A stretch of DNA of 64,000 bases from Montifringilla adamsi (GCA_017590115.1 JAGGNK010006571.1:620001-684000); one strand, 5' to 3'. Shown: positions 1 to 15,500, numbered from the stretch's first letter. A program made the numbers and translations. The notes: generated from the sequence alone by a model not told the origin.

Positions 1-455
1 CAAGAGTAGCAAATTATTTAAGTCATTGTTGGACATTATTAAACATTCTCTGTTCAACTTTTTCCAAACTGAGATGGAATTTTTCTATTTCAAAGTATCC
101 ACATTCAAGAAAATTATCCTTAACAGTTTTTTTGTTGTTTTAGTGATAACTCTTTAGGCAGAAAACATATCCTCCTCTAGTTTTACTGTGTCTATTTCCT
201 AGAAATCCTGAAATTTTATAAGATGTGTTTTGAGTTTGTGTAACATGATCAGGCAGATAATGTTCTTGTTGCTCTTTTTGGTGATCTCCCAGTCTCTGTC
301 TTGCATCAGATGAAATCTGTCTTTCATCCTCTTTCAATTTATTCTGGCTTCATTTTGCTACATGGTAAAGTTTCTAGAGTGTAATTGTGTAATTTGCCTT
401 GAAAATTCAAGTTCTTTAAGCAACAGTATAATAAGGTTTTTGTCCTTGTCAGCAG
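1..455 (+). other. 3' end of MARCHF6 intron 1
   Basis: AT-rich intronic sequence ending at the exon 2 acceptor. No further feature seen. The opposite-strand open frame here is chance. Confidence 0.85.
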
Positions 456-552
456 ATATATGCAGAGTCTGTCGGTCGGAAGGAACTCCTGAGAAACCCC
501 TTTATCATCCATGTGTGTGTACTGGCAGTATTAAATTTATTCATCAGGAATG
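456..552 (+). CDS. MARCHF6: MARCHF6 exon 2: first half of the RING-CH finger
   Basis: Residues 7-39. It carries zinc ligands C9, C12, C26, C28 and H36 (motif CRVCRSEG then HPCVCTGS). The acceptor is TTGTCAGCAG before 456 and the donor is GTGAGT at 553. The frame enters in phase 1, so an upstream exon must supply the first base of Asp7. This is the first coding exon in the window. Confidence 0.96.
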
Positions 553-3500
553 GTGAGTTCTGTGTATATGTGTTTCTTAATTTTTTTTTTTCCTGATGAA
601 AACATATTAGCATGTTTCTAAAAATACTTCAAGTCTTCAGGTTAACTAGTGGAAAAAAACCCCCCAGTTTTCAGTGGAAATGTGTTTGGGGTTTTGATGT
701 TGTTTACATGATGATTCATTACAATTCAGGAGAAAATTAGTAATTATATATGGAAAGAAACCACTGATAATTATTTGTGTTTGGGACTGCAGTTCTGATT
801 ATATGTCAGATTTATGAAAACTAAGTAGAAAAATCAGTATGTTGGGTTTTTTTGCCCACTTATAGTTGTGAACAGAAAGAACATCAAACCTCACAGAAAA
901 AAAAAAAAACCAAAACCAAAAAAACCCAAACCAAACCCTAGTGCTTTTTAGTCATTTTGAGGTGTGTTTGATTAGGAAGTGCTAAAGTAAAAAACTGTAG
1001 TTCGGGTCTATATGATCATTTCTGATGGTATTATAATAGTCTTCTTTCACAAATACAGCAGTTCTAAATCTTAGCTGTGTGCATCTATATGTCATATCTT
1101 GAAGTATTTATAAGAACTGGTGTCACTGGTGGATGCCTGTGCCAGGATGTCTGATCAATAATGTACTCAAAGAATGTTCTTTATCAACACTGTGACACAT
1201 GTCAGTTTACCTTTTTCTACTGTTTGAAACTTAGTTCATGGCCTAAATGGACTTGATAATCATGCTAATTTAAGTCCTGCTTGACAGCACAAATATCCTG
1301 ATTTAAGTGTGAAAGCAGAGAATTGGTGTGTTTTCCTTAAAGGACGAATAGGGTTGAGAGATGTATGGCGTGTGTTAATGTGATCACTTTTTATTGCAGC
1401 TTAGTTCAGTGGCTTAAACACAGCAGAAAAGAATACTGTGAATTATGTAAGCACAGATTTGCTTTCACACCAAGTAAGTATGTTTTACTTGCTTATATTT
1501 TTTCAGAATTTTTCTCATGTAATATCTGTGAAATGATTACTTTTTCATTCAGTGTGGTAGATCCAAACTTGGAGTATAACTTCTGTGTTCTTGTTTTAAT
1601 TGCAGTTTTTATGCATGTTATTGCAGACTGTGAGTTGCTTAAGTAATGGATAATTTGGTTCCTTCATAATCTTAAGTGAGACATAAAAGAAGTATTATTC
1701 TGTGCCTTTTTCTGATAGCCTTGGTCCAATTCTTTTGCTGCCAACATTACAGTGTGTTGTATGTTTTCAGCTTCATTGATAAATTTGAGTTTTTGGAAGT
1801 CTGAATGGTAAAGTAAAACCATGGCAAAATTTGTATTTGAAATGCAGTTTTCAGTTACCTTTAAAGGATCTACCTGCAGCACTAATACTTGGCTTCTGTC
1901 AGTTTCAGTTCAAGTGTTCTTGACAGATAATACAAATTATGGTTATTCCACTTACATTTCAGTCAAGATATGCTAACTACCCGGTTAGCATATTAAATTG
2001 CCTTTTATGTTAGATACAACTAAATAGGTTAGGCAACTTATGATGAAGAATATTTATATAGTTCTGAAAGGATTTTTAATTACATTTTAACTGATTGTAG
2101 TGGGAATAGGTGAGATGGCAGGCTAGTATTATTTAGTGTTGTCAGTTTATTGCCTGTTGAGCAGGTAAAGTGGGTTTTATGCTACATTTTTCTCTTTAAA
2201 TTTACAGATTTATTCCTGCTCTCCTCTCACCTTTTTTGTGTGTTGGGTTTTTTTTCCTCCTAGTTTTGTGCTGTGGTAGAGAAAACTGAGGCTAAGGTGG
2301 TTTAGTTCATGTATTTTCTGTTCCAAAATCCCTTAATGCACCTTCTTTCTATATGTTGAACCTTGGTATAATGTATTTCTGCCAACAATTAATTAAACAC
2401 ATTAGACCATCAGTGAAATATGCAATATTAACTCTGTCTTGGGAAGGTAATAGTGTATTTTATGTTGAACATAAAATTTTATGTTGATCAGAGCTTTCCA
2501 GTTATTCTTAAGTGCTGCAGTGGCCTGCATGAGGAATGTTAGAGATCATTTGCTTGCAGGTTTTATTTGTTACATATTTTTATAAAGGCATTATATTACT
2601 TCTGTATGGAACTTTCACAAACTAAAAGTGATACGCAGTTCTGAATCTCCCTGCAAGCTAATTAGCCACTTTCAAAATTGCGTACTGTGACTAGGTCCTC
2701 TACAGAATTCAGCATGCAGGACCAGAAAATGGCATTTCAGTGGTTTATTAGTTAGGAAAGAAGACTTCCTAGTTTTGTATGAAAAGAAAGCAGATGAAAA
2801 AAGTTTATAGTGTTTTCCTTGGGATCTAGGAAAAGAGGATGAGCGATTCTAAACTAAATACACTTTATATGTATGTTACTGTTGATAAGAGGAAGCTTAG
2901 TTACTGCCCTTATCAACAGAAGTGTTCCTGCAGAAGTTAATTCTTTACTGACACTGCTGTTGCCAGCACAGCTTGTAATGTACTTGCCGGTTATGGACAG
3001 GGGAGAAAACTTAGTTAAGTTATTGTGGCTCAAAAAAATACCATTTTTCATAGGAGCTTTGAAATTGGTAATAAGGAACCTCTTTCTTCCTCATGCAATA
3101 GAGTGTGTCCTCCACATTCAGCCTCTAGTAAAGGTCTGCTTATCCTCTGCCACACACTTGTCACTCCCCTGACTGAGCAGGCTCAGCTGATAAGGTGTCC
3201 TTCTCAGCTTTCCACGTTGCAGTGTGCTTTTTCCTACCAGGCTTCACACAATGGTAGCAGGTCAGGTACCCTGCACAGATTCCTCCTGCCCTCCCTACCC
3301 ATTGGGTCTTGTTTCATTGTTTCCCTTGTACCCAATACTCATGCAGTTATGGTTTCCTTAATTCCTCTTATCCCTCTTTCTTTGGAAGATAATGTGGCTG
3401 TCCAGTGTGGAAACTGGATCTGCTTGTAGGAGCAGGGAAGGAGTCACAGGTGCTAGAGAGAGAATGATAAGGCAGAAAAAAAAAGGGACTTATGTATATG

Positions 3501-6500
3501 CCAGTCATCCCGAGCAAAGTTGGATCTGGCCTGTAGGTCTAACACATTTTCAGATAAGTCGATTCACCACAGGATGTGGTCACATAAACACTTGCATGTA
3601 ATTAATATCTGTGCTCCAGCAGACAAGCGCTAATAGTGTAATAGAGTATTAGTGCAGTAATACCAGCAACTCCTCTCTTACTTAGCTTGGTTTGCTTGCT
3701 AAGGCTGTCATTCTGTTAAAAATGCTCCTTTGCTAGTGTAACTTATCATGTATGGAGAATTCATAAACTATTTCTAGTGCATTATTCTCTAAGTTCTGTA
3801 ACATTTTGGGATTTTTTTAGCACCTGAACTGCTAGCTTAGTTATTGCTTGGAAGGAAGGAAAAAGGAGAAGATTCAACTTGTATTTTGGCTGGACTACAA
3901 AGGAACAAATTTTTCTTTTGAATAATAGCATCATTCTCTGAATGTGTTTGGTCATGTAGGTAAATTACTCAATTTCCAATGCATTCTTTAAAGCTAATTT
4001 TTTTATGTTTTAAAATTAATTCCTTTTCTGCAGTTCTACAGGTTAAGAATTAATACAACTGTGAAAAAAATAGCTTTTGACAATTTTTGATTGTCAAGGT
4101 ACTTGCTCATTTCTGCACTTCCTGTGCAGCTTCATGGCTGGTATGTGATTCATGCAATGTCACAAGCTTAGTTAAAACAGGCTGTAAAACTAAAGGAAGC
4201 CATATGAGTAGGATGTTCCTTATCATGCATGTAATTTGGATTTACATTATTGAGGGATATATTAAACTGATATCTTTACCTGTTTGTTTTGATAAACTTT
4301 TAACACAGTAGTCCATAGCTTCAGAATTTCTAGAAAGGCTAATTTCAAAAAATAAACTTCTGGAACAAAATACTATGTGCTGGCATAGAATTCAATGTGT
4401 CTTCTGCCATCTCGAGTGTGCAGAGTATACACACAGCTGAGATTTACATGAATGTTATTTCATATATATGTTAGAGCTGTGCTTGCCTGAGAAGGAGTGG
4501 AGTTTTTCTCCTTTTACATAGTGGTCTGAAGCAAAGTCTGCATGTGTTTGGAGGGTGTAAAATACTCAGGAGCTGTCAAGTATATGGTTTTTACTTATAA
4601 GTTACACAGTCTTATTGCACGATCAGTGCACGAGGATGACTGAGGTGGCATATAAATGTAGTAGTAAATAAAGAATCTATGGGTAAGAGGGTTGCAAGTG
4701 TGATGATTCTGTGAAGTAGGTTAAATGGCAGCTTCTAAAGGTAGCCTTGTGTTTTCCCTACCTTATTTGTGTCAGTGTAATAGCAGATTTTTTGTCATAT
4801 CATCTGTTTTGGAGAAGGAAAATTAGTAATTGTGTTCCTGGAAAAGTTAGGCTTACAGGAGGGGAGAGTAGAACAAAACCCCTCCTCCTGAAAACAACCA
4901 ACCAAACAAAAAAAATCCCACGTAAATTTAGGATTCACATCTAAATTAGCAGTTACACTGCATAGGTGTGACCTAAGTATCCAAAAAGCTTTCTAGTAGT
5001 TTTTCTATGACCTGTACAGCTCAAAGAAGTTGAGCTAAACCTATGGAAAAACTCACCCAAAGTCTGTTTGGATTTCATGCTGTAATAGGAAAAAAAAGAC
5101 AAGCTATTGTTTCAGTTGGTCTCTAGTAGAAATATTTTCATTTGGAGGAACTGTGGTAAATAATGCAGGAATTTGCTTTCTCAAACTGAGTTAGGAAAGA
5201 TTACTGGGATGGAAAGTAAGGGATGGAGGTGCAGTGAGGAAGATGCATGTGCAGAAGCGAATGAGATGGATGGATGCTGTGGTGCAGGGGTCAAGGTCTC
5301 AGGCCTCAAAGTGATAGTGGGGAGGGGGTACAGGGAGCTGCGTGGACAGAAAATGTCGCTGGGTGAAGGACACAGGTGGGGAGATAAGCTGTGAACATCA
5401 CTGGCAGCAAGCTTCAGTGGTGCAGGGTGCTTGCACACCAGGGGTTCCTGTCATGCTAGGAATTCCTGCATTTCATGCACCTGAGTGTTGCAGGACATAG
5501 AACGATTTTACCTTATCATCATAAAGCTCCTCATGGAAAAAGCTGTACAAATTTTGAGGTGTGCACAGGACAGTGCACAGGTAAAACAGTTTTCTTTCCA
5601 CCCTCAGCTTCTGATATCATCAAAAATTGCCAAATTGTTAAAATTTGGGGGATATAGCGTGTGTTCTCTTAGTAGCTACATTGTGCTTTTATTTGAAAAA
5701 CATCTGTTGTAATTCTAAAGCCTTTAGAAAAGTGAGCATGCAAAAATGCCAACTTTTATAAGCACTTTCTGCTTTAAGTTAGGATGGGCATTCTTTCTTG
5801 TAGCTCGTTGTGTGTGTTCAGTAATTCCTGGAAGATGCATTTTTAAATTTTTTAAATTTCAAATCTTTCCAACTGAGCAACTTGTCCCTAAAAATAAATC
5901 ATTAATACATAGTTAATATTTTTTGTGTAGTCCGTGTTGCAAAACGTTGATCAAAATATATTTTTTGAAAACAAGAAAGCTCTCAAAGTATCTGCTGAAT
6001 TGTCTATGAGTGGTACCATAAATATTTAACAGATATACTCTAAATAGATATTCTTTTGCACCCTTGACAAAGCTTTTTTGTCTCCTGTGGCAGAAATTTT
6101 CCAGAATGTTTGTTCAGTGTGAGCTGAGAACATTAGTTAGACTTCGGTAGCATTTTCTATGGTTCCAAATTGTGTACTAAATCTGTTTCTGTAACAAGAA
6201 AATTGTATGATGATGTCAAAGTATGCTTGTGTCCTGCTTTCAATTCACTGCTCTGTGTTCTCACAGCTACAGTTCCCCAGTGTTATACTTTTAGTCCTTT
6301 GTTTCATGAATTCCAGTTCCCTGCCAGATACCTGGTGAATAACAAGCTTTGAAATTTCAAACCAGTCACTACTTGTCTCAGGGGTACTGTTTTGTTGTTA
6401 CTTTGTGTCAGTTATAATCCACATATTGCTGAAATGCACCAGTCTCTCCCCATTCTTTGACTGCTTCTGGATGTTGATACTGTTTGTCTGTGTTCTTGAG

Positions 6501-9500
6501 TTCTCTTTACAGTACAGAAACTGAGGGAAATAGCCCTGGAGAGAAAAGAATTTCTTTCTCCTGTAGAGGCTTCTTCTCTGAGACTAGTAAAAGGGTGATT
6601 GGGAATGTAGGTGAAGGGCTGTAGGTAGATAGCATAAAGCAGTATTTATTAGACTCTTAAAGGATTGCTCATGAGAGGAATTGAAAACTTCTATTTGTTC
6701 GTATAAAAATTGAGTTTCCTTATGTAGTTAGAAGTAGGTAAGGTTTTAAAAGATAGTCCATAATGCTGAAGTCTTCAAGCACGGATGTTTCCAACATAAC
6801 AAACATCCAGGCAGAAATGTCTTTGTGCAACTCCCAAATTATCTTCTTTTTTCAAATCTGTTATTGCTCACTGTGCATTACCGCTTCTTAGTATCCAGGT
6901 AAATGTGTAGAAACTAAGTACTAGTAATGAAATTGTTACATGTTTTCTAATTGTTTGCAAAAGAAGACCTCTCAACTGTTTTTCTTGGCTTTTGAGTAGG
7001 GATGGTCCTATGCAACATACAGGTGTTGAGTTTAAAAGTCAAGAAAATTTAGTATATGAGAATATCTGTGCAGGATGAGAGATTTGGATTGTGCTCTGTA
7101 ATAGGAGCGTCCTTACAAGAAATTCTGCCTGATATGAAACAGATATCTGTTGAAAGTCAGTCATGGTGTGTAAATTTCAATGTCTGTGGATGCTTAATCA
7201 GTTTTATTCAATTTTCCTCCCTGTTAGCTGCTTTTATTTTGCTGGGGTTTTTTTTCGTCTGTTGGATGGCAAGTAGGATCTAAATATCTAGCACAAGCAA
7301 ATGGATAGTGTGCAAAATTGCTAATTGCTGTTGCTCCTCATGCCATGTCCATGAACTAGGTTTATAAATAACAGACAGAGGAATCTTTGAGGTAGTGTTG
7401 AGTGAGAGTGATACTGATTTTAGAATCTGCTTTTTTTTTTTATTTTTTTTTTTGAGCTTATTTTTAGGCAATTGGAGTTTACATTTAACAAATAAAACTA
7501 TTAAAAAAACTTAAGTCAACAACTGGCATGGAGCTTATTAATTTTCCTATTCCACTCAGTACACAATGTAACAAATGTATTATGTGAATTTTTTTTGTTG
7601 TTTGTTTGGAGTCGTCTCTTGAGAATATAAAATATGCTTATTCTTCTAGTAAGCTTTTGTCAGATGCAGTTTGTAGTTGGCAGGACTTTTACATAAATGC
7701 TTCTCTAAAGGACAAACTGTTTCATAAGTGCCTTTTCTACACAGTTTATTCCCCAGATATGCCTTCACGGCTTCCAATCCAAGACATCTTTGCTGGACTG
7801 GTTACAAGTATTGGCACAGCAATACGATACTGGTTTCATTATACACTTGTGGCCTTTGCATGGTTGGGAGTAGTACCTCTTACTGCATGTAAGTATTAAT
7901 TTTCTGTACATGATGCTCTTATACACAGGGAAATGTGCCACTTCCTGCAACAAAGTTTTATGAGACCATTATTGTTTATTAAAAAAAATAAGTCAAAGAT
8001 GCTATTTCATTTATTTTCACTGAGAAATTCTACCTGTTTGACTCTTAAGCCAGTAGTGCAATGCAAAAAGGTGTTAAGACATAGGAGAGGATGCATGAAA
8101 GAGCTTTTAAATGTCTTACTCCAATAAAATGCCTCTTCTCAATTATTTTCTTTAAAATCTACATGGAAGGTTTTATTTATTAATATTAGGATAGAAGGGT
8201 TGTCCTATTTTTATTAACCATCTCTAAATGAAAGTGCAGGGGGTTTTTGTATGAGAAATAAAATTCCTTTACAATCATGGACAAATTGATTTGTGAAACT
8301 CTTAAATCTCAAAGTCACATAAGTAGTAAAGGAATTCAGTAGAAAAGAGAGCGCACATTTAAATTACTCTAGTATCCAGTTGGAAATTTACTTTCCTAAT
8401 AGAGATGGGAAAAGAACTATGGATGTTTCAACAAGCTAAGAATACTCAGAAAATGGAGAAAGGCAGAAAGAATATCGTGTTCAGTCAAGGCAATAATTAG
8501 AAGTGCATCTTTACAAAATAGGTATGTTCTATGTTTTTATTTGTAGCTGGCACAAATACAATAAAACAAATGCAGCTGGCTGTAGTTTGAGAATAGCACA
8601 ATATTGGCATCACCTAATTTTCTGAAGTAGACCACATATACTGATGGCCTACTTTTTAAATACACATCATGATAAAAAGCTGATGTTTATGAGCATCAAC
8701 TATTAATTCATAAAATATTTACTTAAAACAGATGATGAAATGGTGATGTCCTTGCAGCATGATATCATAGCACCAGAAGTTTATACACATTCAAAATAAG
8801 ATGGAGCAAATTAAAGGGGGAAAATTGCATCGAGGATTAATTAGCTGTGAGATATTTTGGAATAGGAAGTGAAGCATATGAGAATGTAGTGAAGAAGTAT
8901 AACAGCAGATATCTTTAACCTTCTTCCATATTCTTCCTTAGGCATCCATTAGTGTGACCAGTGAATCTTGGGTCTAATCTAGTATGGCAGTTCTTACACT
9001 TTGTGTGTGTACTTTTAAAGACGTGCAGCTAAAATACAGCTTTGTTTCATGTGGTTGTGTATGATCTTGAGTTCTGTTCATGCATTGAAAGTTGAGATTT
9101 TCTTCCATGTCATAAATTTAGTTAGACACCCGGTGGAATGAGGGTACCTGGGGGGCCCTTTCCAAGTGAAGCTATAGCCAAAATCAAATTTATATCAAAC
9201 TTCTCTTTTCTCACGCAGGTCGTATCTACAAGTGCTTGTTTACTGGCTCTGTGAGCTCACTACTGACACTGCCATTAGATATTCTGTCCACGTAAGTGCT
9301 TCAGCAGTTTGATACAAAAACCTGTTTTAGTCAGATTATCCTGAAAACAGTAACTTTTGAACTTAATGTCTCTTTCATCCAGTTACATTTGTTATCTTTT
9401 ACCATCATAATAAGCAACTACCCATTACCCTTTGCACAACCAGGTGTATGGACAACACCATTATGATAGAAATCATTTCACTTTGGAGTTCCATTATTCA

Positions 9501-12500
9501 AGATCTTTGGAGCTGGAAGACTGACTTTACAAAGCAGGCCCTGGTTAATGAAAATTTGTATTTGATGTCAAGAAAATTTATGCAAAATTACACTTAATAA
9601 CTAAAAAAAATCAATTTCCTATGGTTTAAATCAGATACCTAGTAGAATATTATGAAATGTGTCACTAATAATGTCACTTTCTGTTTTCTTTGTTGCATTT
9701 TTATATATTGAATTTAATTTTATCTATTCTGAGTCTCTTATGCGAGAGGGATTATTTTTTATCAGATTTCCTTCTAGCTGATACTTGGATTTTTAATGCT
9801 TCAGTCAACATCTGCTATTGCACATTGTCTGTCCTTGTCCTTCTTAAATCTATTTTGCCTAAAGAATTAGTAAATACCAAACAACAGAATTCCAAGCTTA
9901 CTTAAATTCAAGCCTCTTACTTTCTCATTATGTTGAACACAAGGAACTGAAACTGAGTTTAAGTGGAATCACCTGCACATCAAGCAAATTTGGAATTAAT
10001 GTTCTCTGTGGTTCAGCTAAGTCATCTCAATTGGGCTATTTGATTTGAGAAATCAGGTCAAGTTGCATTTAACTTATTTTCATTATTGGAAAGAAATGCT
10101 TGTTTCAGTCTAATAACAGTGTATTTCCGATTATGTCTGTAGTGTAGATTCTATTTTTATTTTTCAGAGAAGAATTTGAAACAATTGAACCTAGAGTACC
10201 TCATGTCTATTACAGTCTAGGGAGAAAATAAGGGACTCATTATTTGTCAGATTTTAATGATGTGTGAAACTGTGTTTTGACATTTGTTTCTTTGGCAGAG
10301 CCAATTACAGTAGCTTCTTGTGTCATTTTTTCATTTTGGACTTCATGTCCCCATGGTACTCACTATGCTGTGCAGGCACAAGTGTGCAAGGGGGACCACA
10401 CTGAGACTTCTTTGGAGATGGCAGAGTACTATGGTGCCATGTTTCTTACTTATTTTTAAGAACATATTGTAGTTTTACAGTATGTTTTACAAGGATGTAC
10501 CTGAAATTAGGGATGAGCATTGCTTAGGATTATTTAAGTACCTCTTACATTGCATGAAACCCTAGTTTTGGTTGGCTGGCTGAGCTTTGATTTGCTGCTG
10601 CTATACAGTTATGTATGATAGGAATGATTAAGATTTTTAAGGTATAGAGATAATATATGAGGTAAAATGCTACCTGAAGTGTAGAGCAGTTGAAGGGAAA
10701 CCGTACAGTTCCATTCTTCTGGTTCAGGTAGCTCAGCAGATAAAATGCTGAGGTGGACTGGGTATTTAGCCATTTAAGCAAACCTCTTACTGTATCAAAC
10801 CATTTACTTAGTGACTATTGTGTTTCCTTTGCTGTTCTGGAAGATTGTTTTTTCTGGGCTACTCTGTAGTGTTACCAGCAAAATGTTGTTTTTATTAATT
10901 TTTTTTTAACAGGGAGAACTTACTGGCTGACTGTTTGCAGGGCTGTTTTGTGGTGACATGCACTCTGTGTGCATTTATCAGCCTTGTATGGTTACGTGAA
11001 CAGATCGTCCATGGAGGAGCACCACAGTGGTTGGAACAAAATCAACAACAGCCACTCAATGGTGCTGGTCAACAAAATGAGGTAAAACTTACTGTTCATT
11101 AGTTCACAGTTAATTTAGAAAATGTACTTCTGGGAGTAAATACTTTATCAGAATGCAGTGAAGTTATTTTACTTCATGGTACCTTTATTTGTTAGTGGAA
11201 GTTGAACACTTTTTCCTGTATAAACTCACTGACACCACAGTTATGCTTTTAAAGTTGTTTTATTGTGTAGCATTGCATAGATTCTTAGCTCTGTATCTTT
11301 ACCATTTTTTAAGATAATTTTATGCACATAAAGCTGAATTCTCAGGCATAGTCAATGAAGACGCAGCTTGCTTTTATTTCGTCTTTTTCATAAGTATGCA
11401 GGTAGTTCATGAGGTAACAATTCACTGTTCTCAAAGCAATTGGAAGTTCTGTTGACATCACTGAAGTTGGAGCTTCTCTGCCCTCCTCCCACTCCCCACA
11501 CATGCGTGTGCACTCCTTCAGTGCTTTCAGGAGCCTCTTAGGTGAAGAAGTGATCATATAAGCAATCCACGCATAGGGAAGAAATAATTCAAAATGTTGT
11601 TTTTGTTTTAGTAACTGTCAGTTTTTAAAAGACAGAGATCCTCATCTTGGTGACTGACTGAGTTGGCCTTGAATTATCATCTTTGTCATATAATGAGAGT
11701 TTCCATGAGGGAGTTCCCCTCTATTAAGCACTGGTGAAACCACATCTGGAGTGCTGTATCCAGTTTTAGGGTCCCCCAATACAAAAGAGGCATGGACAGA
11801 CTGGGATGAGTGTAGTGAAGGGCCAACAAAAATGATTAAAGGACTGGAACATCTGACATGATGAGAGGCTAAGAGAACTGGATTTAATTTGAAAATGGGA
11901 ATGCTCAGGGTGGACCTTCCCAGTCTGTATGAGAGCCTGATGAAGGGCTGTAAAGAAGACAGGGCCAGGGCTGTCTTGTGGTATTGAGTGACAGGACCAC
12001 AGGCAGTAGGATTAAATTAAAATGCAAGAAATTCCATTTAGATTAAAAAAAAAAAAGGTGGGTTTTGGCTTTTTTTTTTTTTTCATGTAATACTACTGTG
12101 ATCACTTACTGGAACAGCTTGCTTAGAGAGGTTGTAAAATTTCCACCTCAGGAAAAGGTGGCTCAAAAGCCAAGTGGAAACAGCACTGACCTTGCCATAG
12201 CTGACCCTGTTTTGAGCAGTCAGGTTGGCTAGATGATCTCTAGAGGCCCTTTGCTACCTCAGCTACTCTGTAAAGTTATCTGAATATTTCTTTTCCTGTT
12301 TTTAAAGGTTTAGTGGTCCCAAGTGTAATTCTTATCTAGAAAATATATATTCTAGATAATATTTTCTATACAGGATAAAAGCATGAAGAGAGCTTGATCA
12401 ATTTAATCTAGTACTAAATCCTGTTTCTGCAGGCTCAGGCTGCTGTAAATGGAGGTGTTGAAAATGCTGTGCTTGATCAACCTGCTAACCCAGCTGCTGA

Positions 12501-15500
12501 GAATGTAGTTGTAGGTGAGAACCCTGAAATTCAAGAGGAACAAGTAGATGAAGAGGAGGAAGATAATGAAGATGAAGAGGATGCTGTAGTAGAAGATGCA
12601 GCAGATGCAAACAATGGAGCACAAGGTAACAGGTGACTCAAAACATTAATGTTCTAGTTCTTACTAAATATAAATTAATTGAATATCAAACTGTCGTAAT
12701 GGAAGGAAGCTGTGTAAATTCCCACTTCAGCTTATTTATCTTGCCTTTGCAAATTTCATGCATTTTGAGTGCTGAAGCATCTGCTTGCTGAAAAGCTGTT
12801 GGCAGTTACAAGATGAATATTATGCACTCAAGTCTTTTTGTTCATTTAGAACATGACATGGAGTGGTTACATCTTGTTTTGAGTGCTCTAACAGCTGTAA
12901 AAATGGCCATTGTCTCCTCAGATGACATGAACTGGAATGCTTTGGAATGGGATCGAGCAGCAGAAGAGCTTACTTGGGAGCGAGTGAGTAAGAATAATTT
13001 TCTTGAATTTAATAATTTAGGCTCATACTTGAAGTGATTTGTAGTATTGGTGTGGTAAAATGCATTTGGGATAGATTTGGAAATCATTCTTTTGTAAGAG
13101 CCTTTAGTGACCCAGAAAAGTTGTTACATTATAAACAAAATGTTATTATGTTCCTTCTTAACCATTAAAGAAAGCATTTTTTTATTTTAAGTAAGTAGCA
13201 GCTTATAAGTGTATAGTAGCAGCATAAAACATGTTTTAGTAGGCTTTTCTGAAGTCTTCCACTTGGTGAGGTATAGAGCTGACTTGCAGCTTGCTTTGAG
13301 GACCCTGGGCCAGATTAGGAGTGCAAAGGTGTTGCATTAGATGCAGTTCAATGCTTAATCTTTGTATTCATGGAAGCATTAGACTAAAGAGAAGGGAAAT
13401 GGAAGTTTAGGTTTCTTTGCAAAAAGCAAATGTGTTTCTCTAAAAATGGTGAAGCATTTTAATGTAATGTGGTTTCTGTTAATGTAACAGTGTTTCTGTA
13501 ACATTGTTTTTGGATCACAAATTCCATAACTAGAGCATGACATGCATGTACACTGTAATCATGGAGTAGTCTTGAGACTTGAAAATTAGGTTTTTGTAGC
13601 TGGTCTAGAAGTAGCCAACATCTGAGTTCAAAGCTCACCACATGCAGCAAAATCTGCCTGATGGTAGGTGCAGCAGCTTCATGTGATTTACCAGCATCAC
13701 TACTAGGCTGTGGTATAGTTGTTGCCTTGATTGCAGGGGAGGAGAAATACAGTTTTCATCATGAGTGGCACATCTTGATATTTGTAGTGTATCTTCTGAA
13801 AGCTCCTTGGAGTGTTTTGAAAGATATTTCATCAAAAAGGACATACATAAATTCAGGTTCCTGAATCACTCTGTTGTTTATTTCAGGATGGAAGTGCTGT
13901 ATTTCTGAACCCAATTTATTTGCTAGAAAGTGCTGATATATTCCTAACTGATGATATTTTGATGCTTTTCCATGAATATACAAGTCAGTTTCATAACCAC
14001 TTCCAATGTTATGTGCTGACGTAGGCAATAGATGTGTAGTTGACATTTAGTATCAAAATGGGGGTAGGCTCTTCCATTATGTCATCCTGTAAAAATACCA
14101 TGCAACTTTTCTGAATTTTCAAACATTTTTGCATCTCAGTTTGATTTGTAAAATATGTGCAACTCTTATATCTTGGAACTTAGTGCAAAGTCCTCGTACA
14201 AAAGAGCCTTGAACGTGGAACTTTACAGCAGTAATTGTGGAGTAGGAGTGTCTGGATTGAAATAGTAAGATACAAAGAAAAAAAATTCTCCTTTCCCCCC
14301 CCACTTTGAGTGTAATGGATGCTTTATTTTTGACTGCTCTGTGGATACTTCCCTTAACAGCTGTGCTGAGTGATGAAGAATTTGTTTCCCATCTTCCCTA
14401 GATGTAAAACAATTCTGTTCAAAAGTTAATAGCATACAGTATAGCAAATTACCCTGTTAGTTGTTGCTTTTATACATCGAGGGTAAAATACTAACTTTTC
14501 TCAGTGCAAGCATAAACTGGTATTTTGCAAGTAGGATGAAACAAAAATTTGTTCTTGTATTTAAATATTGAGTTGATTAAACATGTACTTAAATAGCCAT
14601 TCAATCACTGCAATATTTTGTAAATACAAAATCTTTGTCAAAGTCTTCAAAGTCTTGGAGAGAAGCAGCTTATAAGTTAATTGATTCTGTGTTTGGTTTG
14701 ACACATAGATACATGTGTATTCAGATATTCCACATGTATATCGCTGCCTTTGAACACCTGAGTTTACTGTGTTAAATGAGAACTTTGTTTCTCTCTTTAT
14801 CGGTAAGAGTTTATGTGCTGGTACTGTTGGTTGAGCCATTAAAAAACTCTTGACTGCATTGGACAATAAAGGTCAATGTGAAAGAGGCTTATTTTAGATT
14901 CGGGTTAGTTTTTCTAATAAGTAAAAATTACTTTCTTATCTTCACAGATGCTTGGACTTGATGGATCTCTGGTTTTCCTAGTAAGTACAATCTTGCTTTT
15001 CAAGAATTTCTACAGAAGGATTTTTTGAAGTACCTGTATTTTTTTAATATACATAATTGTATTTGAAGTCTTTTTTTTTTCATATCATATATACGTGTCT
15101 TTAAAGAGAGTTTCATATGATGTCATGTTCAAGCAAACTGGGTTTTTAGGAGTTTCACAAATTAGTGGTGTGTGTGTGGCATAAAAGTGGAATTTCTTAA
15201 AAGACGTCGATAACTTTGGATCACTTACTCCACTGTAAATAAAAACTAGACCTTTTAAAAAGCACACACTGAAAAGACATATGTGTTCTAACCTTATGTT
15301 TTGATCTTAGTTATAATTAAAATACAGTTCTCATTCAAATGTATTTTTTGTCCTAATACCACCATAACACCACTACATCTAGTGTAGCCTAGATTTTAAA
15401 ATCTCAGATTTTCAGTTGACTCTATTTTCAAAATAGTCCATCTTAGAATCATTAAGTTTGAAAAATACCTCAAAGGTCATTAATGTCTCTTATTTAAATG

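Noticed and set aside
3025..3429. 134-codon open frame in MARCHF6 intron 3
   Set aside because: No recognisable protein similarity, no matching splice structure, and frames overlap in both directions; treated as chance.
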